From Dermanyssus gallinae (lineage: Eukaryota; Arthropoda; Arachnida; Mesostigmata; Dermanyssidae): a stretch of DNA of 64,000 nt. Positions 45,591 to 56,339 of the stretch are shown here, in pieces. The DNA is taken from positions 124,001 through 188,000 of the forward strand of contig QVRM01001115.1 of assembly GCA_003439945.1 (NCBI GenBank). The letters are read 5' to 3'. The translations under genes and the position numbers were made by a program. Each line of letters starts with the position of its first letter. Position 1 is the stretch's first letter. Under the pieces are notes generated by a model. The model saw nothing but the letters and a program-made list of their open reading frames with translations. It did not search any database and had not been told where the DNA came from.

Positions 45591-47094
45591 CATCCATTGC
45601 ATCATCTATTTGGTACAAAAAGTATTCTCATAAAATGCGCTTTTTCCTGAATATTTTGGTTTTCTAATAATGATGGAAACATGGTATTGTATTAAACGTA
45701 AAATTGAGACATCACAAGATCTCGATTTTTGCACTCTTGTCAATACGACTATTTTGTTTGCTGGCCGTGCTGAGCGTCGTTTAAGCTGCAACCAAAGCCG
45801 AATGTTTTCCCTCTCATGCAATCATACAATTTGTAAAGCTATGTCCGGTCAGCCACACCAGCATAACAAAAAATATTAAATTGATTGTCACCACTAGACA
45901 AAACACTTCTGCTTCCGAGCCCATTAAGGAAAAATGTTTTTTTTTAACAATGTCTGCGACCCTTTCAAGTCTGGTCAAACTGGGGATGGACACCCTGTAT
46001 AGCCGGAATAGAGGTCACGGGGAGAGAGATAGATTAGTTGGCATATGAAGATATTGAAGAGACAAGTTGATTAAGGGCACGTAAAATTTGAACGTCTCCG
46101 TGTGGTGGGAAAATTATGTGTATAAAAACAATGATAAACATGAGAAAACTTACGCTCTGCTGGTTCCAAAAGAAGACTGTTTATAAATCACATATAAAGA
46201 ACTCATATGATGAATTACTCTATTGAACTGGACATAAAATGCCCACGTATAAATTCATATGAGTATGCAAATTGAAACAATGCAAATTAAATTAAATATT
46301 TTGTTTGGCGTTGTTTCGACTGTTCCGTCGTCGTCGTTGTTGTTGTTGTTGTTGGTGTTGTCGTTTTTGTCCCATTTTTGGTTGTTGTTGTTGGCCAATA
46401 ACAGTTTGATGCTCTCCAAGTCACACTGCTGTTGTGTACGATGAGCATGCATCTGTGTGTGCTGAGTTGTATGAATATGCGCATCATACTTGCCACAAGT
46501 TCAGCTAGCCAAGCAGAATCTGCCCGAGCGCTACGAGCCGGCGCCGGAGTGGGGTCCGCGAGTTGACAAATCCCGCACATAGAGAGAGACAGCGAGACCC
46601 ACTGGCCGATATCTTCCCGATCCGTTGACGGGACGAGAGTTCAAAAAGGAAGCAGCCAGTCTAGCGAAAAGGAGCTACTACGACTACTATTACCTTGACA
46701 AAACTGCTTCTGCTGCCGCCGCTGCTGCTGCTGCTACAGCTATCAGCGGTGGCCTTCGATAGGCGGCCAGAGTTCGCCCGGCCCCGCTGATAGATGGCAG
46801 CACCATCGGCGGGAGGGCCCGCCTCCGGAGAGGGCGCGCAGGGCCTCGCGGTAAACACGGCGGGGCCTTTACGCGGCTGTCGGGCCTTCAGTCGGCCGAA
46901 ACACGACGACGGGGCTGTATCGCTGCTGCGCGTTTTTTCTCTCTCTCCCCACCCTTCTCTCTTCTTTCTATATATAAAATTTGTTTTATTTTTTTCTATT
47001 TTTGTGGTAGCGGACTTAAGCAGGCCAACACATAACGAAATCGTACAGTATGAAAAACGGACGTCGAATCTAACACACACCAGGGAAATGGTAG
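45591..47094. other. No supported gene; triplets and GC-rich part
   Basis: GTC/GTT triplets at 46326-46362. CTG/CCG cluster at 46703-46740. GC-rich sequence at 46750-46920. A 69-residue plus frame at 45670 and a 158-residue minus frame at 46661-47137 have no recognised domain; the latter is low in complexity. Confidence 0.5.
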
Positions 47095-47107
47095 CATGAC
47101 AGGTACT

Positions 47108-47289
47108 AAACACTTTTTCGGGCGGACTTTGAGCCAATATTTAACGTCCACGGGACTGCTTTCGCATCGCTTTGTGAAACTGACCTCATAAGTACAAATG
47201 TGCAACGATGAGGCTCGAACCCGGCCACCTATATGTCTACCTTTGGTTGCAAGGCGCACGCTATTGCATCACGCCACCCGGCTCGACAT
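47108..47289 (-). mobile_element. tRNA-derived SINE, copy 4
   Basis: Read on the minus strand it starts gtcgagccgggtggcgtg, has a B box ggttcgagcct, then the shared body (cagtcccgtggacgttaaat) and ends gcccgaaaaagtgtt. A perfect 13-bp target-site duplication, catgacaggtact, lies at 47095-47107 and 47290-47302. The perfect duplication suggests it is the youngest of the four copies. Confidence 0.92.
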
Positions 47290-47839
47290 CATGACAGGTA
47301 CTGGCAGATGCCCTGAGGCGCATTTCAAGATATTTGATTGTAGATATGAACCAAAAACGAAATTAGAAAATCCTGTCGTACATGCAGTCTGCACGCCCGT
47401 GTCCGGCAGGAGGGGAAGCCGAGCGTATTTGATCAGCTACGTTGAGAATCTATTACACCGAACACAGGACACAAACACGCCTACTTCAGGTTGGCTGTCA
47501 GAGCAGCCAATTAGCGCTTTATGAAACAGGTCGTTCTGATCATTCCCACCAACATCAACTACTGCGAATAAATGGTTTGTCGTAAGCCTGGGTAAATACT
47601 TCCAAACATAAGCATTCCTGTACACAAGTCTTACGAATAATTTAAAAATAGTAGGTGGCAAGCATCACCTGTATTTTTTGCTACCATATGGCGCCTAATA
47701 AGGACCCAGTCGTGCACTACGTCTTCCAAACGCATATCTCCATGTATAGAATCGGCAACAAGAGGAAAAGATCGAATTAACAGTTTTAAAGCGGAACAAT
47801 CTACAACTGAAAACATGTGGATGCCATTCGAATAGACCG

Positions 47840-47903
47840 TGCATTGCGAGATAGCCTGCAATTCTGATCTCAAGTGCCACGGGTTCGATCCCGGCACAAT
47901 GCA
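47840..47903 (+). ncRNA. tRNA-like sequence with B box, degenerate
   Basis: A B box ggttcgatccc lies near 47882. The ends tgcattg (47840-47846) and caatgca (47897-47903) pair like a 7-bp acceptor stem. The total of 64 bp is too short for a tRNA, and the T stem has mismatches, so it is not a functional tRNA gene. It could be a tRNA pseudogene or the head of a second SINE family; the downstream body (gtaggtggcaacttgtttc) does not match the first SINE family. Confidence 0.4.
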
Positions 47904-49119
47904 TAATAAGTAGGTGGCAACTTGTTTCATGTGCAGCCAACTGTCTGTGCAATAAAGGAAAGATTCTGTACAATTGCGAGCTATGAGTTTATTTTTTGGA
48001 AACGATCTTTTTCGTAGCAATAAGCACAAAGTAAGTAATAAGCACAAAGAGCTTGGTGAGTTTACGTCGTTTGCTGTCAACCGCCAATAAATTTAGCTTA
48101 ATTGAGTTGTAAGCATGTATAAGCATGCTGGTGTACATAATACCCTCGCATTTTAGGTTAGATTTTCGTTGCCCCATCCGGTCAGCCTCACACACAGGAG
48201 TGTCTATCTGCCTATATCAAAGCTTTGTCAGCCCATGTTCAAAAGTCATTTCTATGACTTATATGATATGTATAAGTGTCCTGTTTCTTCGCGTCGTTGT
48301 TATTATTATTATTATTCTTGCTGCTGTTCAAGATTTCTGTACACGAGAACTCTATTTTGACTACATCTCTTCCAAGCTGGTGATTAGCCAGACATTATTA
48401 CTTACACACATGACATGTACGGATAGTACGTAATGATAGTGGTTAGCTGAGGTTTTACTTTAGCTTTATATGAGCTCAGACGATGATTTAGTTCGGCAAT
48501 AGGGTTGCGTTAAGCGTAAACGACTTACCTCGAGGCTCGGATGAGCCTCGAGCACAACAGTGTCGTTCCATTTGGCGCACGAGGGTTCGCCACGTCCTGT
48601 GTGTCGCCGCGAGTAGCTCCCACACAATAGCCTTAGTGGGTGGCGATCCTGAGTCCTAATCAAATGACCGAGTATCCCCAAGAGGGCTTTTCGGCCTACT
48701 CAAGTTCGTTGGCTGTTGTTTACGGCCATTCGCTGACAGCGTGGCGTTCGGCCATCAGAAACACGCGCTTCTTTCTCCGCGCGCGATTAGGTGTCATCTC
48801 CGATAAGGAGGTGGAGGCGGCGCCGGCGGTGGTGGCGGCGAAGGACCAGGACGCCATGTCCTGGTCGCGTAGATCAGTGCACGCACAACAAAGCTTCTTT
48901 CCAGCTGGCCTATGTCTGGTCTCTGGACTCGACACTCAACTTTTAGGCAATCTTGCGACGAAAACTAAAATCGGCCTCAAAAAAGTGACTGCGTTCAGAC
49001 GCGTTAGCAGCGACCGCTTCGAAAATAAACGCCAGTCTCACCACGCAGCAGAGCGTAGAGGCGCGAACCTCTCAACAAACAGGTGACGTCTCCGTTGCCA
49101 GTTAACATAGAAACGTCTC

Positions 49120-49121
<2 letters not shown>
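47904..49121. other. No supported gene; perfect 10-bp hairpin
   Basis: A hairpin with arms ctcgaggctc (48529-48538) and gagcctcgag (48543-48552) and loop ggat. A plus frame 48640-49086 (148 codons) and a minus frame that starts MASWSFAATTAGAASTSLSE near 48858 are open across GC-rich sequence; neither is recognisable. A TTA triplet run is at 48300-48315. Confidence 0.5.
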
Positions 49122-49175
<54 letters not shown>

Positions 49176-49190
49176 TTTTTTATATGTATG

Positions 49191-49229
<39 letters not shown>

Positions 49230-49267
49230 ATTATATGTATGTATATATATATATATATATATATATA
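49122..49267. repeat. Compound (TA)n / poly-T microsatellite
   Basis: TA tracts at 49122-49171, 49193-49213 and 49243-49267 are separated by poly-T and tatgtatgta pieces; the middle spacer is a near repeat of itself. It borders core element copy c. Confidence 0.95.
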
Positions 49268-49330
49268 GAAAATATTGTGATGATTTATTAATCATTTACA
49301 ATACGTTTGCACACTCGGCAGTGCTCGCCT
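49268..49330 (-). repeat. TA-bordered ~61-bp core element, copy c (occupied)
   Basis: In minus orientation it begins ggcgagcactgccgagtgt and includes both internal hairpins: tattgt...acaata enclosing atgatt/aatcat, and cact/agtg. TA repeats lie on the left. On the right, where copy b continues into TA, the R2-type fragment begins at 49331. TA repeats resume at 50790. Confidence 0.88.
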
Positions 49331-50789
49331 TAATAAAAATGGTGGTAAAAAGGTGTCACGTGAAGTTAAGAGTCAGTTGGCCGTGTCCTTGCTTGATGGT
49401 AGCCCCCGCTCTTATGGACCCGGTGCGAGCGGTATATCCTCAAGGTTCCTTGCAAAGTTAAAACGGTGAGATCCATAAGACTCCTCTTCGAGACGCCGAG
49501 CCCCAAGAGCGTCCTCGCAGATTCGGAGTACCATACACCACTCATAGAGATAGTGATGGATCCGAATCTGCGAGGTTTTTGCGGGTCGGGGAGCGCCGCT
49601 CTTAGGAACTCGACGTCATATTTGGCGATCTTGTCTTGCCGTGCTTTTGCCAGGTCCCGGTTCGGGCCGCAAACCTCGGCATCTAAAACCCAGACCTCGG
49701 TAGGTGTTGTTATTACGAGGTCGTGCTTTAGACCCGGTGCGCCCGGTCGACGGAATACTCGCTCACGAACCACCTCATGACCCCTTTCGCGGAGAAGACG
49801 CGCCACGCGATCACAGACGTCGTCATGTCTCTTTATGGTTTGTTTGTGTGTTGTATCGCACATCTGAGCGACATGAGCCAACGTCTCAGGCGCATGACAC
49901 CCGTGCCTACAACGTTTGTTGTAGCCCGGGCGTCCCCTGGCCAATCTGGCACGCGTTGGTAGTGCGTTGATCCTGAGCTTTAGTAGGTTTAAATACTCCT
50001 TACCAGATAGGTAGGGCATACCCTTAATTCAGTAATGTACAAAGGGCGTTTCGTGTGATTTTTTAAAATGTGCCCCATCGAACGTGTTGTGTAGTTGTTG
50101 AGACCAGTAATCGGTCTCTTGTGTAGCGGTCTCAATGGAGGTTCCCAAGCGCTCGCAAAGAAGTCTTGTTTTCGCAAGATCTTTTTTAAAGTGCTCGGTG
50201 GTTAGCATCCATTGGACCCCAAGGTGCGTGGAGTGTTGTAGTGCTGTCAGGCGGGAGAGGCGGAGTCTGGGAATGAATGTTTGGAGGCAGGGGATGTCCA
50301 GACCGCCGTGTGCTGTGTGCGTGTACAGGTAGGCGTTCGGCACCGAGTTTTCGAGCTTAAGCCATTTTGACTTAACAGCCTTTCTGATCTCTTTATCTAG
50401 GTCACTAAGGAGTGCGTAAGATGGTCTGGGACCGGAGACCAGTTTATATAGGAGACGGGGAATCAGAAAGTCTTTCAAAGATATGAGTCTTTGGTGGGGT
50501 TTAAGGGGAGCTATCGTGAGTCTGTTGAGTAAATTAAGGAGTATATCCTTGGTGGAGTCAACTCTGCCATTGCTGTCAAAGTCGACTCCAATATATCTCC
50601 ATCGATCGCTCATACCTTTAGCTGGCAATTGCCAATCTCCAACGGTAAATTCTGGTAAGGTATTGATAAAGCCTTTACCTTCCTTCCTATTAAATAGGTG
50701 GGAGATAGTAAAGCTTTTATTAGTATTAATTTCAAGGCCGCGGGATTTCAAAAGTGGGTCCGCAATATTAAGGAGCCGTTGGAGAGTGG
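49331..50789 (-). mobile_element. R2-type non-LTR retrotransposon fragment (5'-truncated)
   Basis: A minus-strand frame runs from 50751 to 49366, broken by one TGA at 50029-50031. The first part covers the region after the RT active site: GLEINTNKS, WRYIGVDF, APLKPHQRLISLKDFLIPRL and GGLDIPCL. The second part (217 residues from 50019) carries a zinc motif C37-X3-C41-X7-H49-X4-C54. It also has the RLE nuclease core, with KHD at 98-100 where KPD is usual, D113, and KIAKY at 130-134. This is the R2 style of C-terminus. The RT catalytic domain is absent through 5' truncation. R2 elements normally sit in 28S rDNA; no rDNA is visible here. The 3' UTR is short (49331-49365). Confidence 0.87.
49366..50751 (-). 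pseudogene. R2-type polymerase C-terminus with RLE nuclease, one nonsense codon
   Basis: 462 in-frame codons on the minus strand with a single internal TGA between FVHY and MPYLSG. Domains: RT thumb (APLKPHQRL), a connecting region, a CCHC zinc motif and a PD-(D/E)XK-type nuclease with KHD...D...KY. The His in KHD replaces the Pro of the usual KPD, which may impair cleavage. R2 proteins nick target DNA with this domain and prime reverse transcription from the nick. Only about the last third to half of the family protein is present. Confidence 0.85.
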
Positions 50790-50806
50790 ATATATATATA
50801 TATATA
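50790..50806. repeat. (TA)n at the 5' break of the R2-type fragment
   Basis: The R2-type sequence stops and TA repeats begin without any intervening unique sequence. Confidence 0.9.
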
Positions 50807-51730
50807 ATTGTTGATTGTTAGATCAACTAAATTGTCTGAATTGTTACCTGCTAGCCATTACCAGCTAGTCGCTATTCCACTTACCGCTAACCTGCCACTT
50901 TTAGTTACGGGCACTACGAAAGTGCCTACCATTTCAATACGACAGACTGGCGGCCGACAGGCTTTGGCCGTTAGCGGCCAGCGTAAACCCTCTTAATTCG
51001 CACCGCCATTTCTGCCACCACCACCACTACTAGTTAGATTCATGGTACCATCTTCCTCAAATACATCTGCTAGGTTCCCATCCGAATTGTTTATTTAATT
51101 TCAAGCTCAGCCCTTAAATATGTCCAGCCGGGCCAGGGCGTTGTTGCTAGATCACAATAAAGGCAAAAGGTCGACATTTCCGTGTAGCATCGTAATTCAA
51201 CAAACGAATAGCCGACTCACTTTCAATCGTCTGCTTTCCGAGCTAATGTATCTCATCTCTCTCTCTCTTTCTCTGTCATTTTCCATTTCACCTAGCGGTT
51301 CTGTTTCTAACTATGTGAGTGCGTACCCATTTGAATGTTTGTACGTGCACTCGTGTTGTATTTGCTTCGTCGTCGAGATGATTTTTATCGTTGTCTCGCA
51401 CAGTGTACGACCGGTGCTTTCGGGGCCACCGAGCCACCCAAAAAGGCGGAACCGACGCATCCAAAAAATAGCCGATCTGTCGATTCGGTCGGGACTATTG
51501 TGATCCTTCGTCTGCCGCCTGCGTCTGCCCAATGGCGGCGCCCACGCAGCCAATAACCTCAAATCAAATAAAACTATGCACTGTTACCACCGAGCAGCAC
51601 CGTGAACGTTCTTGTTGTCGTCGTCGTCGTCGTCGCGTGCTGCTACATTGAAGCATACATCGCTGCTTGAAGGGCCATCTGTTTATATGTCGTCTGCCGG
51701 TCTGGCTCGTCTCTCACTTTCTCTCTCTCT

Positions 51731-51762
<32 letters not shown>

Positions 51763-52111
51763 TTCCTATCAATTCCTCTGTCACTCTGCCTGCCACTTTG
51801 GGATTCGGCTTCTCTTCTCAGACGTTTTCGTTCGCCTCTGTCTCGTCTGTCGCTCTTGAGAGTGTCAGGGTGGCTGTCTGAGCGCGCCCCCCCCCCTCCT
51901 TTGGCTGGGCGCCCTATGCTGTAGCCGCACGCACGCTATACAGCGATACACTGTGCAGCAGTGCGGTACCACGTGCGGCAGTGCACGATGAGGCGCAAGG
52001 GCGCATCGTTCTCAAATACACTTGGTAGCTTGTGGGCCGTAAAGTTTCACGACAATTTGCAAGGAGATCCTCAATTTTCATTGTTTCTATATATCGTTAT
52101 ATTTTATGTTT

Positions 52112-52149
<38 letters not shown>

Positions 52150-52811
52150 TGTGTGGCCCACAGCAAACGCGCGCTGTATGGGTGAGTGGTGGCGATTTAT
52201 GTGGAGAAAAATCTCTACATCTCCACGTGGAGCAGGCGCTCTTGGTACAAAAACGTGCGAAAGTCGAGTTGGCCACATAGCTTAGAAAAAAAACAAAGAG
52301 AGAACTAGTAAAAAATCATCGACAACATTTATTTGATCTTAATTTAAATTGACCTTGACTTCGAAGGTCATCATCATAGAAACGCTTTCTAACAACTTGG
52401 TTGTGTCGGTGCATATTAAATGATCTAAACAATGGTAAACCCTTTAGATACATATACATGTGTACGCATACATATTCTGTACGAAAAGAAACATCTAATC
52501 TCTTCTATTTAATTATGGCAATGTCAAGCGCATTTAATCTCTTCTATCTAAATATGCCAATGCCAAGTGCATATTTACTTACATGCTATATTGCATTTGG
52601 CTTTTAATACCGTGTTTCTCTCAGTATGACATATATTTTTTAAATGTTATTGTAGTTTTAAGCGCTACCACTTATGGTGCAGGCTTATGGACGACCAGCT
52701 GCTGCAAATGAAAATCCGACCACAAGCTTAATGATAATTAGATAATAAAATAATTGAATAATGTTAAATATGAAGACATTCTACTAAATCTAAATATCAC
52801 TTGATAGTGTA

Positions 52812-52814
<3 letters not shown>
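50807..52814. other. No supported gene; microsatellites
   Basis: CT runs (51254-51275 and 51715-51730), a GTC run at 51614-51636, TA tracts at 51731-51754 and 52115-52146, and a C run at 51888-51897. A 12-bp palindrome ctccacgtggag lies at 52221-52232. Frames are short or low in complexity. Confidence 0.5.

Positions 52815-52849
<35 letters not shown>
52815..52849. repeat. (TA)n microsatellite
   Basis: An uninterrupted tract of about 35 bp. Confidence 0.95.
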
Positions 52850-52852
<3 letters not shown>

Positions 52853-54580
52853 CTGTTAAAAACCTCGATTGTGTTTGTATTCGCCGCGTAATTTGTGCAG
52901 GACGAATTGGTATGCTTCTGTGCAGAATTGTGGCGTATGAGGGCTTGTTGGTCGTCAGTTCCGTTCCGTACCGCTGATGGCCAACAATTCTAATGGAGAT
53001 CAGCTTGACGTTTCGGCTAAAATGTTCGGCCGCGCTAACGTCTTGGCGACGTCCTAATCCTTGCTCATAAAGAAACGCTGTAGCGGTAGAATCCTAAGTT
53101 TTGTCCGCGATCCCTAGGTCTGCGTTGCCCATCACGCGCCTCGACCTCCCTTTGCCCTTTCGCAGCCTAGCAGTGGTACGCGGCGGAAGCTGACACGAAC
53201 ATCTGCGTGGCTCACGCAAATGCCCGCAACATTCCTAATATGGCCGGTGGCCGTCACGGTGGCGATGAAGGTGATGGTGGTGGCTTCCGACGTGAGCTGC
53301 ATCAACAACAAGACAACAAGAGCCAGCGATCGTCCAAGCTGGCCTTGGCCCCAGTGAGTGGCAAAAAGGCGGGAATTCTAAAATCTCTCTCGCAGCAGCT
53401 CCAGCTCGTTGGGGATAGTCTCGCCACGGGGAGGAGGCGGTACCAGCCCGACGGCGTATCCCCAAAGGGGGAGCTTTAATCCTGCACATGATCGTCCCAG
53501 ATAGGCAGGGCGTAATCATTCGGCAAGCGAAGCCGGAGGACAGAATCGACAGCGTTCGCCAGCCGGTCTATGTCGCCTATGAGATGATGTCCATGTTTGG
53601 CACCGTTGAATTGAACATCTCTCGACTGACGCCTGTTTTCATACACAGCAAAGCTGGCTGATACAATGCATGTTTAGAAGTTGTCGGCATAGTATGTACA
53701 ATAAGAATAAATGTAGCATATTAGGCGCACATTATATCAAAAGTTCACTATGATAGGAAACGCGTGATGAGGCAAGCCGCATAGTGCAGTGGCGGATTCT
53801 GTTTTTCATGGAGGACGTCAGGCGTCCAGAAAGCACAACGGGATAATCAACAATTATATCAGGAGTACAATTCGTTGATCGAGCACAACGCATCTTAAAC
53901 AGACAGGCAGACAGCCACAGAACGCAGAGCGCATTTAGCTCCAATAGCTGCACTGATTGACTTTTGTCGGTTCTTATCATAAGGTGAGCTGCGGTGGTAC
54001 TTCGAAAAGATGACGGCAGCCGTATTGACCGCAATGACACGTTGGCTCCGGAATAACAGCCGCGAAAACGGAACTCGAACTTGTTCATAGGAAGATGGCA
54101 CAGTCGAGTACAGTGGAGTTGTTCAACTGCAGTACTGAATTATTAGATAGTTTAGTATGAACAGGGTAAGAAAAGGTTAAGACCGAATCAGAAGCACAAT
54201 GATGTTTATTGTACGAATTGTAGTTTGGACGACCTTCTACAAAATGTAGCCTAGACAACCTTTGTGTGCGGTACTACTGCTGTCCAGCAAAAAGGCTATG
54301 TAGCTATGGCTGCTTTTACTGCAAAATAATGCTAATTGTCTGGCATCATCAAAACAGCATCGATTTCACACGATGGGACGAAATCTGATCCAAGCATTTA
54401 TTAAACGCACCACACCCGGCGCGGACGGACAAGGTGTTTCGTCCTACCTATGAGGGTACTCGGTTTATCTTCCTTGATTGAAACCCCGAACTCAAGGTTA
54501 GTGCATCGTGATGCAGTGCCAAAGTGGCGACGATCGTTAACATGTAGTTAAGTTAAAGGCACACGCCCAGACATAGGGCC
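52850..54580. other. No recognisable gene; one open GC-rich frame
   Basis: A plus frame with ATG at 53240 runs to TAA at 53479, about 79 codons (MAGGRHGGDEGDGGGFRREL at its start), with an internal donor-like CCA|GTGAGT near 53354. The codons look more protein-like than the neighbours, but no family is recognisable and there is no second exon. The rest, 53500-54580, shows only short frames. Confidence 0.35.
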
Positions 54581-55914
54581 CCGTTTACGCCGTCGGTTTA
54601 CCTCTTGCTACATCGCATGCTTATTCGAGCTGCTTCCGACGAGTGTGTCACCCGGCCGGTCTGCGTTGTCGCCGTCTATAAGCAAGTATGCATTGCGGTC
54701 GCACTGCGTATCGCATTCTGTGTCCTTAATATAATAACAGCGAGCGGGTGGCGAAGCGAGTAGAGAGTTGTTGTGATGTTGCAGCGCATCTACGGATCAT
54801 GTGGCGAAAGGGGACGACGACGGCCCATGACGACGAGGCTGCTGAGAGAGAGAGAAAGAGAAGTAGAGAAGAACTAAGCCAGTAGAAGAGAGAGAAAGGG
54901 AGGGGAAAAGCAAAAGAAGGAAAATGAGATAAAGCGGCGAGACGGAGATGGGAAGGGGTAGGTAGGCTTATGTACATATCTGCAGAACCACTACTGTTGA
55001 CGGCAGACGGAGACGGCCAAGGCGACGACGACGACGACAACGACAACAACAACAACGACAACAACAACGGCGCCGCAACTACTGCGGACTGCCTTCAGCC
55101 CCCGTGGGAGAAGGGGCGTAGCATAGAGTGCCCCTCCCCACCTCCCACTGTGCCCACTCCTTGTAGCAACCGAACAAGGCGGTTGGAATAGGACGACGTA
55201 AACGACGTTGAAGAGCAGGAGCAAGAGGAGGAGCAGGGGGGTAAGAGGAGTGGCAGGAGAACCCCCAACGGGAAGCCTACAGGGTAGTGGGTGCCCCTTT
55301 GCGTCCGTTCGCCCAAGCGCGCCGCAACTCTGTGTCCGGCTCTCTACGCTCGTCGCCGAGGCTGAGGCGATCGGCAGTAAAGGCGCACAACACTTATACT
55401 TGAGGGATTTAGACTTGAGCTTAAGTTGGCGACCGCGGCTGCGGGGGTAACCGCGGCAATGTACGACGCAGTGACGACAACAAAGATGACATAGCCGCCG
55501 CTGCTGCTGCACTGGCGTCCCGCCGCCGTCGCCGACGACGACGACTACGAGAAGCCTAAGGAGGTTACCGATCCGAGACGGTGGCGTTTCCAATCCCATC
55601 GCGCTCCGTCCCGAAACGAAGGCTTGTTTGCCTGAACATCTCACAGCCGCCCCCGTTTGCCCACGAACCCGCGTCTGGCCCTCTATCTATTAGCCCTGTT
55701 TTGATAGAAAGAGGAGAGTCCCGGCATCACCAGCCCTCCACATGGACCAGTCGCCGGCCTTCTATGCTACGGCGCACTCTCTTTCTCAATCTTTCTTTAT
55801 GGCGAGGCGTTCCACGTTTTTCCCTTTACCCCCACATCCCCCCCAACCCCGTGCGTGCCTGCTCCTCATTTAAATTCTCGCGTCGCGAGACTCCTGCAGC
55901 CGAGCAAACTTTAC
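54581..55914. other. GC-rich, triplet-rich stretch without a supported gene
   Basis: GA runs at 54843-54930, a GAC/AAC triplet run at 55023-55068, and a GCC/GAC cluster at 55494-55550. Frames of 70-220 residues are open on both strands across the triplets; none has a domain. It lies directly upstream of the candidate exon at 55915. Confidence 0.45.
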
Positions 55915-55981
55915 ATGCTTGGCGACAGCGGCGGTGGATTTGACCCGCCGCTCAACAGACATAACGGACGTCCGTGGACTA
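55915..55981 (+). CDS. Candidate coding exon ending in a strong splice donor
   Basis: A frame from ATG 55915 encodes MLGDSGGGFDPPLNRHNGRP, then WT, and meets AG|GTAAGG at 55981-55988, close to the ideal donor consensus. The intron would be near phase 2. Without splicing, the frame ends three bases later. The peptide is Gly/Pro/Asn-rich and not recognised. The start context is poor (T at -3). It might be the first coding exon of a host gene, or the end of a longer 5' exon. Confidence 0.3.
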
Positions 55982-56212
55982 GGTAAGGACACATACAGAC
56001 TCGCGCGCGCGATGGCGTCGGCGGTAGCGGTAGCGCCGCTACACTGGTGGCGGACCCAGCAGTACCAGCAAACCTGCTTAGCAAAGACACCAAGTGTCTT
56101 GGCTTAATGCAATTGTGGCGGTACTGGCTGCGGCCTCAAACACAGCGTGTCTTACAACCGAAGCGAAGATGACGCTACGCACTAGAACGGCACCGTGCCT
56201 CAACAAAATCCG
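55982..56212. other. No recognisable gene
   Basis: A short GC-rich part continues; no domain is visible. Confidence 0.5.
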
Positions 56213-56290
56213 TAATATATATATATATATATATATAGAGGCGAGACTTGCCGAGTGTGCAAACGTATTGTCAATGATTAATAAATCATC

Positions 56291-56335
<45 letters not shown>
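56213..56335 (+). repeat. TA-bordered ~61-bp core element, copy d
   Basis: The core at 56237-56297 lies between TA tracts at 56213-56236 and 56295-56335. It differs from copy c mainly in gagacttgccg (for gagcactgccg) and tcaatg (for taaatg). The inner hairpin atgatt-aata-aatcat is intact. Confidence 0.87.

Positions 56336-56339
<4 letters not shown>

Noticed and set aside
54991..55644. Minus-strand open frame of 217 codons
   Set aside because: It is rich in Val and Leu from GAC/AAC triplets, and no domain was seen.
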